In this document: in pieces, positions 16,939 to 23,004 of the stretch
Position numbering within the stretch: the stretch's first letter is position 1
Layout: every line of letters begins with the position of its first letter
The notes under the pieces: generated by a model
Told to the model about the DNA's origin: nothing
Seen by the model: only the letters and a program-made list of their open reading frames with translations
The model's database searches: none
Assembly (NCBI GenBank): GCA_002007315.1
Contig: LNZQ01000035.1
Coordinates: 1-23,004, forward strand
From: Epulopiscium sp. Nele67-Bin004
GTDB lineage: Bacteria > Bacillota_A > Clostridia > Lachnospirales > Cellulosilyticaceae
Reading direction: 5' to 3'
DNA: 23,004 nt
Translations under genes and position numbers: made by a program

Positions 16939-16972
16939 AAAAAAAGCGAACCACCTGTTATAGATAGTTCGC
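16939..16972 (-). terminator. Intrinsic terminator after the D-Ala-D-Ala carboxypeptidase gene
   Basis: On the minus strand GCGAACTA (16972-16965) pairs with TGGTTCGC (16953-16946) as an 8-bp stem with one G-T wobble and an 11-base loop, followed at once by seven T (16945-16939). This is a textbook rho-independent terminator about 100 bases after the carboxypeptidase stop. It ends only 26 bases before the glycan operon's first start codon. Confidence 0.88.
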
Positions 16973-16990
16973 ATATTTTAATTTTTTACC

Positions 16991-17021
16991 AACTAAGTTG
17001 TACGGTGAAAACTTCTTAGTT
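16991..17021. repeat. 7-bp inverted repeat upstream of the dac terminator
   Basis: AACTAAG (16991-16997) and CTTAGTT (17015-17021) flank a 17-base spacer in the 159-base gap between the carboxypeptidase stop and the first glycan gene. No T-tract follows on the minus strand. With the terminator just downstream it could be part of a two-hairpin read-through control, or simply chance. No convincing promoter was found in this gap. Confidence 0.35.
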
Positions 17022-17072
17022 ATAGTTTTTCTAGATGTTTATTTACTAATCAATAATCTCTAGTTATCAATT

Positions 17073-18353
17073 TTAAGCAACCGAATCATCTAAAATGATT
17101 TCCTCTGTTATAAATTTTTCCTCTGTTTTTTCAGCAGCATCACCAGTTTCTTCTGCTGGCGCTTCGTCTGCTGTTTTTTCTTCGTCAGATTTGAAAAATC
17201 TTTTTAACATATAAGGTATCATATTTTTAAGTCCAGCTTTGTCAACATCAGCCATAGCTATAAGCTCGCCTGTTCCAACTTCTTTTCCATCAAGCAAACA
17301 AACAACAGTACCAACTTTTTGCCCTTTGTATACAGGTGCAACTAAGTTTTCGTCAATTTCAACTTTGTATTCATAGTTTGCATCACTTGACGATTTTGGT
17401 ACAACAAAACTTAATGACTTGTCAATAGTTGCATCAACAATATCTTCTTGACCTTTTTTAACTGGAACTTGTGCGATAACTTCGCCAACTTGTGGACCTT
17501 GTGACACTTTATAATTTGCAAATCCATAGTCTAACAGTGAGCCAGCTTCTCTAAATCTTGCTTTGCTATCTGCCCCACCAAGAACAACTGCTATAAGCTC
17601 CATATCATCACGTTTTGCCGTTGCACTAACGCAATGTTTTGCCTCTGGAGTGTACCCTGTTTTTAGACCTGTAATACCTGGATACCATTTCAACATTTTA
17701 TTTGTGTTTGTAAGCCCAAATTCTGACTCCCCACGTCTTGTGCGGTGCACAATTGTATCCATCCAAATAGTTAATGTTTTTGTTATATCAGGATATTTTG
17801 TAATAAGTTCTCTAGACATAAGTGCAACGTCATGAGCACTCGATACGTGTCCATCAACGTGTAATCCACATGCATTTTTAAATACAGTGTCATTCATTCC
17901 AAGTTCTTTTGCTTTTGCGTTCATTAAGTCCACAAATTGTTGTTCACTACCACCGATAAATTCAGCCATAGTTACTGCAGCGTCGTTTGCCGATGCTATT
18001 GCGATACATTTTAACAAATCTCTAACTGTCTGTTGTTCGCCTTCTTCCATAAAAACTTGTGAACCACCCATACTCGCAGCATGTTCACTAACTGTAACTT
18101 GGTCGTCCCAATTGATTTTTCCGCTTGCAACAGCGTCATGAATTAATAGCATCGTCATAACTTTTGTAACACTTGCTGGTGGAATTGCCTCATGCATATT
18201 TGTTTCTTTTAAAATTTGCCCACTGCTGGCCTCCATAAGTACCGTACTTCTAGGTGGGTCTACCCCTTCGGCAACCGCTTCTTCCTCACCAAATATAACG
18301 TTCGGCACAAATAGTATACCAACTAAGCATAGTACACTTATAAATTGTTTCAT
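17073..18353 (-). CDS. Serine-type D-Ala-D-Ala carboxypeptidase (PBP5/DacF family)
   Basis: Secreted low-molecular-weight penicillin-binding protein that removes the terminal D-Ala of peptidoglycan stem peptides. I start it at the ATG at 18351-18353 (AAGGA ten bases upstream); the upstream TTG sits on top of the binding site. It then has 426 residues. A signal peptide (about 1-22, MKQFISVLCLVGILFVPN) is followed by the transpeptidase fold with all three motifs: SVTK (61-64, nucleophile S61), SAN (121-123) and KTG (231-233). The PBP5-type C-terminal beta domain covers about 260-355. The tail has a helical stretch (NMIPYMLKRFF) and then about 40 acidic, E/A/T-rich residues ending EEIILDDSVA. 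That tail lacks a clear final membrane anchor, which is unusual. It probably has its own transcript, ended by the terminator at 16939-16972. Confidence 0.93.
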   Translation of the reverse strand: MKQFISVLCLVGILFVPNVIFGEEEAVAEGVDPPRSTVLMEASSGQILKETNMHEAIPPASVTKVMTMLLIHDAVASGKINWDDQVTVSEHAASMGGSQVFMEEGEQQTVRDLLKCIAIASANDAAVTMAEFIGGSEQQFVDLMNAKAKELGMNDTVFKNACGLHVDGHVSSAHDVALMSRELITKYPDITKTLTIWMDTIVHRTRRGESEFGLTNTNKMLKWYPGITGLKTGYTPEAKHCVSATAKRDDMELIAVVLGGADSKARFREAGSLLDYGFANYKVSQGPQVGEVIAQVPVKKGQEDIVDATIDKSLSFVVPKSSSDANYEYKVEIDENLVAPVYKGQKVGTVVCLLDGKEVGTGELIAMADVDKAGLKNMIPYMLKRFFKSDEEKTADEAPAEETGDAAEKTEEKFITEEIILDDSVA

Positions 18354-18424
18354 CGTTCTCAAGTCCTTTCGTATATAATCTATTTCTCTTATTGTTTGTA
18401 ATAAGTAATAAATTATACGTTTCG

Positions 18425-18490
18425 GACTTATCTAATATCTAAATCTATAGGATATCTAATGTTTTTTGACTTATTTAATATCTAAGTCTA
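18425..18490. repeat. 23-bp imperfect direct repeat at the 3' end of the DUF4127 gene
   Basis: Bases 18425-18447 repeat 18468-18490 with 21 of 23 identical, 43 bases apart. The second copy holds the last codons and stop of the DUF4127 gene; the first lies in the gap before the carboxypeptidase gene. TATCTAA occurs four times in this stretch (18429, 18436, 18453, 18479), two of them in tandem. It looks like a local duplication of the gene end. Confidence 0.65.
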
Positions 18491-20417
18491 CATATAAATC
18501 ATACGTTCTCGTCCAAGGAAAAGTTAACGTTGATAAATTTATCTCATCATATTGTACGCTATGACCTGCAACAGAAATTACACTTTCTTTAAATTTATCT
18601 ATTAAGTTTACTATCGGCATCTGTGTTAAAAGTGTCATGTTTATTACATTATCTGCGTTATCTTGTTTTATACTTACAACGACAAGTTCGTCATCTTGGA
18701 TATATTCATACGTAACTTGTTGTTCGTCGTCTATTGATTTGTATATTTGTGACCCAGTTAATAACCAACTTGAGGCATAATCTTCAATAGCTATTGCTGA
18801 TTTTATTCCAGCTGTAAATAAATTATCTTCTATTAGATGTTGTAACAATATTTCATATTGATATATACCACGCTCAGTTGCTTCATCAAAAGTTAGTGGC
18901 GACATATCAACGATACCAAACACTTGTGCATGTGCAAGCCCCAGCCCTATCGCATTTCCCTCAGTGTTCCAACTACTATACGTCGCTAAATTGCTTACGT
19001 CATAGTTTAATAATTCATTTAATAAAAATTGTTGTGAGCGAAGTTCCAAATTGCTGTTATATAACTCTATCACTCCAACGTTGTTGCCTGATTCATATGA
19101 CATAAATATATTTTGTGCCATATTGCGTGTGCCTGAAATGTTTGTATCGGTTTGAGACGAACTATATTTGTTTAAGTACATTTCAAACGACTTTGAGTTT
19201 GGATTTTCAAGCACCCCATAATAATAATCTCCATACGGGTTTGCACAGGTAACATAATTAAGGCGTTGGTCATACAAATCTTTTGTTGTAACAACATCAT
19301 AAGTACCCGTATCATACAACAATGCACCATCAATAAAGTTTGCATTTAAAGGCAAAAATGTTGTTGTCATACTTTCTCTTTTTGCTAAGTCACGTGCATA
19401 AATCATTTGTGGTATTTCATCTGTTCCATAAATATAGTTAATGTTATGACCCATGCCAGCAAGACTATTTTGCAATGAATCTTCACCAAACATTAATTTT
19501 TGATAGTTATATACGCTATCGGTGTCAGTTTCTAAATACTTGCGTGACCAGCTAAATTTAATCGGGTTATTATTTTCTGCTGGCACGTCTACAAATTTGC
19601 TAATAATTTGTATCGAACGTGGCAATTGATAATCATCAACCGAAATAACTAATTCGTCGATTATATCTAAGTTCGACATCATTTCTTTTACTATATTTGA
19701 TGCTTGGACATACAAATATTTATAGTTTTCTATAAACTGAGTATATTCGCTATTATGATAATATAAGTTATGGAAATCGTTTATGAAGTCTTTTTCCCAC
19801 TCATACAAAGAATTGTACCCAAGTTCAAGGCTTTTGTTTTCCACGTACCCCCACTCAAGCAACAATTCATCTGCAGACACAGTTTGATTCACTTGTCCTG
19901 CATAGCTTGGATTGTATTTTGCAAAATAATACCCAAGTCCATTCATTTTGTCGTCATTTGGCCATATAGCCCCTGCTGTCGGCTCTGGCAACGTCCTAGG
20001 CATGTTTATGTGCACATAATACGTCGGATTTTCATACTGTGTCATAATTTGCATAAGCTCTGCCATAGCTTCATCAATCGTTGCTTGCACTTTAACTTGT
20101 CTACTATCTATTAATCCACCATAAATTGCTGATGCTGAATTTATTATAATAGTAGTATCTTCTGTGTTATACTCACTTGCAAGATTTTTAAGTTCTTGCC
20201 TAACTTGTATACTATTTCCGCTACTATAAGGAGGGTCTAAAAAACTGTTATGTGTATCTAGTCCCCCCACACTTAAAAAGTCATCTCCACCTAAATTAAC
20301 TAGGTTTTCTAAATATTGCACACTAATTGGTCTACTGTCTATTGGTACTGTTATAATTGTGTCTGCTTGTAGTGCAAACGAACATAACATAGTTAATGCA
20401 AATGCTAATTTTTTCAT
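18471..20417 (-). CDS. Secreted DUF4127 family protein of unknown function
   Basis: A 648-residue protein recognised as DUF4127. Signature elements are VPIDSRPIS (24-32), GGLDTHNSFLDPPY (51-64), SAIYGGLIDSRQ (96-107), MPRTLPEPTAGAIWP (139-153) and ISVDDYQLPRS (258-268). The family is found mainly in Gram-positive bacteria and has no settled biochemical function; conserved D, R and H residues suggest an enzyme. MKKLAFALTMLCSFALQADT (1-20) is a clear signal peptide with probable cleavage after ALQA, so this member is exported. It has GGGAGG-N9-ATG and a near-consensus promoter, and probably forms its own transcript. Its neighbours are a cell-wall carboxypeptidase and a chemoreceptor, which does not define its job. 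Confidence 0.8.
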   Translation of the reverse strand: MKKLAFALTMLCSFALQADTIITVPIDSRPISVQYLENLVNLGGDDFLSVGGLDTHNSFLDPPYSSGNSIQVRQELKNLASEYNTEDTTIIINSASAIYGGLIDSRQVKVQATIDEAMAELMQIMTQYENPTYYVHINMPRTLPEPTAGAIWPNDDKMNGLGYYFAKYNPSYAGQVNQTVSADELLLEWGYVENKSLELGYNSLYEWEKDFINDFHNLYYHNSEYTQFIENYKYLYVQASNIVKEMMSNLDIIDELVISVDDYQLPRSIQIISKFVDVPAENNNPIKFSWSRKYLETDTDSVYNYQKLMFGEDSLQNSLAGMGHNINYIYGTDEIPQMIYARDLAKRESMTTTFLPLNANFIDGALLYDTGTYDVVTTKDLYDQRLNYVTCANPYGDYYYGVLENPNSKSFEMYLNKYSSSQTDTNISGTRNMAQNIFMSYESGNNVGVIELYNSNLELRSQQFLLNELLNYDVSNLATYSSWNTEGNAIGLGLAHAQVFGIVDMSPLTFDEATERGIYQYEILLQHLIEDNLFTAGIKSAIAIEDYASSWLLTGSQIYKSIDDEQQVTYEYIQDDELVVVSIKQDNADNVINMTLLTQMPIVNLIDKFKESVISVAGHSVQYDEINLSTLTFPWTRTYDLYVDLDIK

Positions 20418-20440
20418 AATTTTTGCCTCCCCTAGCTAAT

Positions 20441-20469
20441 AGTATAATATATAAAAGTTAGTGTGGCAA
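20441..20469 (-). promoter_or_regulatory. Sigma-A promoter of the DUF4127 gene
   Basis: On the minus strand TTGCCA (20464-20469) and TATACT (20441-20446) are separated by 17 bases. The predicted start lies about 17 bases upstream of the start codon, just ahead of the GGGAGG ribosome binding site. The short leader leaves no room for a riboswitch. Confidence 0.75.
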
Positions 20470-20502
20470 CTTAAACTTTATTGGGTGATTTGTTGCGATA
20501 TT

Positions 20503-20521
20503 GGGCGGCTGGTAACCGCCC
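20503..20521. repeat. 19-bp GGGCGR-N7-YCGCCC hairpin (copy 2)
   Basis: GGGCGGCTGGTAACCGCCC on the plus strand forms a 6-bp stem with a 7-base loop, between the chemoreceptor stop (20538) and the DUF4127 promoter. Read on the minus strand it matches copy 1 (2335-2353, plus strand) at 14 of 19 positions, and all five differences are transitions. No T-tract follows, so a terminator role for the chemoreceptor gene is possible but weak. Confidence 0.7.
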
Positions 20522-20537
20522 CTACGATAATTAACCC

Positions 20538-22517
20538 TTACGAAACATTGAATTTACTTAATTGCTCTCGTAATTCTTCAACTTTTGATGTAAGTTCTTC
20601 GCTTATAGTTGCATTTTCTTCTGATATCGCTGCTCCCACGTCTATTTGATGTGACAACTCTGTCGTTCCTGCTGCCATCTCATCAAGCGACTGTCTTTGT
20701 GACAATGCATTTTGTCTAACTTGCGATGCTGCATCTTCATTTTGTTGTGCTGCAATCATAATTTCTTCTAGTGCTTTACTTGTGTTCGCAACTTTAATCT
20801 CACCTAGACTTACAGTTTCTAAGTTGTGACTTAAAATATCTTGAATTTCTTTTACAGTTTGTGAAGTTCTTGCTGCTAACCTATTAATTTCGCTTGCAAC
20901 TATCGCAAATCCACGACCACTTTCCCCTGCTCTTGCAGCTTCAATTGTAGCATTTAGTGATAACAAATTCGTTTGTTCTGCAATGTCGTGTATACTTACT
21001 ATAATTGTAGATATTTGTTGTGTTGAGTCTATAATGTCATGCATTGCATCAACTGTTTCATTTGCAACATTTTGACCATAAGATGCTTTTTGTTTCATTT
21101 GGCGTACAATTTCATAAGTTTTATCAACTTGATCTATACTTTTTGTAATGTTATTAGTTATATCAACAGAATTTACTCTAAATTGTTTTACTAGTTCACG
21201 CTGTTCTACCGTGCCAGATGTCATGTGTGCTGATGATTGTGCCAAATATGATGCATCTTCGTCTACAACTTTTGTCGATTCACTTATATCTACTATTAGA
21301 TGGCAAAGTTTATCTGAAATTCTTGAAAGCGAATCATCTATTTCTTTAAAATCACCAATATATTCAACTTGGCTTGGCTTTCTCACTAAGTCACCTTTAG
21401 AAAACGCCTTTAAAGTAGTTGAAATTTCTGCTATATATAGCTGTAGTGCTGTTGAAATTTCCTCAATACTTTCAACTATAATAGCAACTTCGGCACTATT
21501 TACATTTATAGACGAAGTATCAACTTTTAGTTTACCTTCTTTTAGAGAACTTAAAACTTTTACGCTATCTTTTAGTGGTTTAGAAAGAGTTGCCACACGT
21601 TTTATAAGTACAACTTTTGTAATGATCATTGAAACTATAAATATAAGTAAACTGTTAACTATCGTTGAAATTACACCATCAACTGTATCTGATAACGTCA
21701 AACTAGCAATCAATTTCCAAGATGTCAGCGGTATAGATTTATGTATACTCAGTTGCTGTTGACCACTTGCATCTTTACTATATTTAATTTTGTTTTGCTC
21801 ACCTTGAACTATATTATCATACGCTCCTGTTTCAAACACAGAAACTACATAATCCTCACGTCTTGTGAATTTATCATCAAAGTGCGTAATTACATCATAA
21901 CTATCTTCAACTAAAATTACTGATACACCATAAGAACTAAAAATATCATTCACTATTTCTTGAATTACCCCAAGCTCTACATCTATAGCAACAACCGCTG
22001 CTATATTGTTGTTTGTATCGTATATTGCTTTTGACAATGTTATAACTATATTATTTGTGATAGCAGAAATTCTTGGCTCGCTTATAAATAGCCCGTTATT
22101 ATCAACTGCCCCCTTATACCATGCTGATTCAAGCGGGGTGTAGCCTTCTGCAACGTCACCATGACCTGCCGCAAATTCCCCTGTGCGCAGTCCTATATAC
22201 ATATTTACAATGTCATCATGCGGCGATATCATACGTTCAAAATAATCACTCATCCCAAGAGTGTGATAATATCTGTGTGTAAGTTCGATGTCTGCTTGTA
22301 TCGTTTCCAAAAAAGTAACATTCCCGTTTAGCCATCTGTCTATTTTTGATAACGCCAGTTCGCTGTCTAGTTGCAAAACAATTTTTGAACTAGATGAAAG
22401 TAGGCTAATTTTTTCAGCAATACTTAACAACGAAGTTATTAGCAAAATACTACATATTAATATAGTAAAAAGTCGCCTCATTTGTTTTGAAAGTGTCATC
22501 ACTGATTGTGTGTTCAT
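20538..22517 (-). CDS. Methyl-accepting chemotaxis protein with Cache-type extracellular sensor
   Basis: Transmembrane chemoreceptor that controls the CheA kinase. It is 659 residues. A membrane helix (about 15-37) leads to a double-Cache-like outer domain (about 40-275), with [14 protein letters not shown] (126-139) and VVAIDVELG (175-183). A second helix (about 281-303), a HAMP region (about 304-375) and the cytoplasmic signalling coiled coil follow. The hairpin tip [18 protein letters not shown] (514-531) then [17 protein letters not shown] (534-550) is the diagnostic MCP signature. There is no C-terminal receptor-tethering pentapeptide. Two HAMP-like blocks may be present (about 305-335 and 360-400). 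ATG follows GGGAG-N7. It has its own TTGACA promoter. The organism is therefore probably motile; the ligand is not known. Confidence 0.95.
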   Translation of the reverse strand: MNTQSVMTLSKQMRRLFTILICSILLITSLLSIAEKISLLSSSSKIVLQLDSELALSKIDRWLNGNVTFLETIQADIELTHRYYHTLGMSDYFERMISPHDDIVNMYIGLRTGEFAAGHGDVAEGYTPLESAWYKGAVDNNGLFISEPRISAITNNIVITLSKAIYDTNNNIAAVVAIDVELGVIQEIVNDIFSSYGVSVILVEDSYDVITHFDDKFTRREDYVVSVFETGAYDNIVQGEQNKIKYSKDASGQQQLSIHKSIPLTSWKLIASLTLSDTVDGVISTIVNSLLIFIVSMIITKVVLIKRVATLSKPLKDSVKVLSSLKEGKLKVDTSSINVNSAEVAIIVESIEEISTALQLYIAEISTTLKAFSKGDLVRKPSQVEYIGDFKEIDDSLSRISDKLCHLIVDISESTKVVDEDASYLAQSSAHMTSGTVEQRELVKQFRVNSVDITNNITKSIDQVDKTYEIVRQMKQKASYGQNVANETVDAMHDIIDSTQQISTIIVSIHDIAEQTNLLSLNATIEAARAGESGRGFAIVASEINRLAARTSQTVKEIQDILSHNLETVSLGEIKVANTSKALEEIMIAAQQNEDAASQVRQNALSQRQSLDEMAAGTTELSHQIDVGAAISEENATISEELTSKVEELREQLSKFNVS

Positions 22518-22550
22518 AAAGTCGCTCCCTTAATATTATAATTTTACTTA

Positions 22551-22580
22551 ATAATATAAAGAGATGTTGTATATTGTCAA
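22551..22580 (-). promoter_or_regulatory. Promoter of the chemoreceptor gene
   Basis: A perfect TTGACA -35 box on the minus strand (22575-22580) is followed by TATATT after 16 bases (22553-22558) or TATTAT after 18 (22551-22556). The leader to the ATG at 22517 is about 30 bases with GGGAG near its end. The form is sigma-A, not the TAAA...GCCGATAA type of the flagellar sigma factor. Confidence 0.75.
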
Positions 22581-22605
22581 TGCGTTTAACTAATATTTAA
22601 CGTTT

Positions 22606-22641
22606 ATTATGATAATTTAACAAAGTTTATATTATCATAAT
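22606..22641. repeat. 11-bp perfect inverted repeat around a stop codon
   Basis: ATTATGATAAT (22606-22616) and ATTATCATAAT (22631-22641) are exact reverse complements with a 14-base spacer. The right arm lies in the last codons of the right-edge gene and its stop codon (22627-22629) is in the loop. On the minus strand no T-tract follows, so termination is doubtful. It sits 26 bases upstream of the chemoreceptor -35 box, where a regulator could also bind. Confidence 0.6.
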
Positions 22642-23004
22642 TTCTGGAAACAAAAATACTGTATAAGTTATTTTTGGTAGCTCATAGTGGCTAACTAAAA
22701 AATCCATTACTTCTTTACAATAACTTGACAATATCATTTTACGTCTATTTAACGTGTTGTCTGACAAATGATTGTATACACAATGTTGTAAATTGTTTAG
22801 CAATCCTGATAAATCTTCCATATTGTACATATAAAAATTTTCGTAATCTTCTTGTCTAAGATTTTCAAGTAAATGTTGCCTTAATACACACCAAGTTTGT
22901 GAACCTTTTTCAGGGTGTTTTTCACCTCGTAAATGACTTGATAAAATACGAGCACGTTCTTCATTAAATTTTATAGTTGTTTCACCCTCATTTGATAAAA
23001 ACCC
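22627..23004 (-). CDS. Unrecognised protein, C-terminal 125 residues, cut by window edge
   Basis: The frame is open from the right window edge to a TAA at 22627-22629, giving 125 visible residues. An in-frame ATG at 22830 would make a 67-residue protein, but it has no ribosome binding site and the coding-like sequence continues upstream to base 23004, so I treat this as the end of a longer gene. The visible part is helical and charged (KFNEERARILSSHLRGEKHPEKG, with later NRRKMILSSYCKEVMDFLVSHYELP given separately here), ending in a hydrophobic FLFPEIMII. I recognise no domain. Two cysteines and a tryptophan are present but no metal-binding pattern. The motif strings quoted here are short extracts only; no function is proposed. 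Confidence 0.5.
   Translation of the reverse strand, partial: GFLSNEGETTIKFNEERARILSSHLRGEKHPEKGSQTWCVLRQHLLENLRQEDYENFYMYNMEDLSGLLNNLQHCVYNHLSDNTLNRRKMILSSYCKEVMDFLVSHYELPKITYTVFLFPEIMII

Noticed and set aside
18363..18424. Promoter for the dac gene using TATAAT near 18415
   Set aside because: The -10 box is good but no acceptable -35 box is found at 16-18 bases, and a second candidate would place the start on the ribosome binding site.
18425..18490. CRISPR or iteron array suggested by repeated TATCTAA
   Set aside because: Only four short copies, uneven spacing, and part of one 23-bp duplication; no replication or cas gene nearby.
21148..21762. 204-residue plus-strand frame opposite the chemoreceptor
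   Set aside because: Serine-rich shadow caused by the coiled-coil codon pattern on the other strand; no start signal.
22627..22830. A separate 67-residue small protein starting at 22830
   Set aside because: No ribosome binding site, and the same frame stays open with protein-like sequence to the window edge, so it is the end of a longer gene.

Overview
The window is low-GC DNA that reads like a Bacillota chromosome, most likely an anaerobic clostridial lineage. The evidence is AT-rich codon use, good G-rich ribosome binding sites, textbook sigma-A promoters (TTGGCA-N17-TATAAT, TTGCCA-N17-TATACT, TTGACA with TATATT or TATTAT), a secreted D,D-carboxypeptidase, a DUF4127 protein and a chemoreceptor. 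The exact genus cannot be read from the sequence. Apart from the partial gene at the left edge, every gene lies on the minus strand. No tRNA, rRNA, CRISPR array or insertion sequence was seen.

Region 1 (1-2360) is a small defence or accessory island. The 3' part of a type I restriction specificity subunit (hsdS, plus strand) converges on a two-gene minus-strand module: a Panacea (SocA/DUF4065-like) antitoxin and a GNAT-fold probable toxin. The module has its own strong promoter and shares a 25-bp gap, holding a perfect hairpin, with hsdS.

Region 2 (2364-16913) is a surface polysaccharide locus of eleven minus-strand genes, split in two by a 192-bp palindrome-rich gap. The upstream half holds a WbbL-like glycosyltransferase, RmlA, RmlB, the ABC exporter pair Wzm/Wzt (Wzt carries a C-terminal glycan-recognition domain), a methyltransferase and a double-GT2 glycosyltransferase. 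This looks like ABC-transporter-dependent export of a deoxyhexose-containing polymer, with a candidate chain-end methyltransferase. The downstream half holds an MprF/AglD-type membrane protein, two large GT-C-like membrane proteins, a polyprenyl-phosphate (Dpm-like) glycosyltransferase with two C-terminal membrane helices, and UDP-glucose 6-dehydrogenase. This looks like lipid-linked sugar donors being made, flipped and used outside the membrane to decorate the glycan. RmlC and RmlD are absent from the window.

Region 3 (17073-23004) holds single genes: a DacA/DacF-type D-Ala-D-Ala carboxypeptidase followed by an intrinsic terminator, a secreted DUF4127 protein, a Cache-type methyl-accepting chemotaxis protein, and at the right edge the C-terminal end of an unrecognised gene.

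Small-scale structure of note: (i) two intergenic 19-bp hairpins of the form GGGCGR-N7-YCGCCC that differ only by transitions, plus a looser relative, suggesting a dispersed repeat family; (ii) a nested inverted repeat with adjacent palindromes between the two halves of the glycan locus; (iii) an 11-bp perfect inverted repeat around the stop codon of the right-edge gene; (iv) a 23-bp repeat duplicating the end of the DUF4127 gene.
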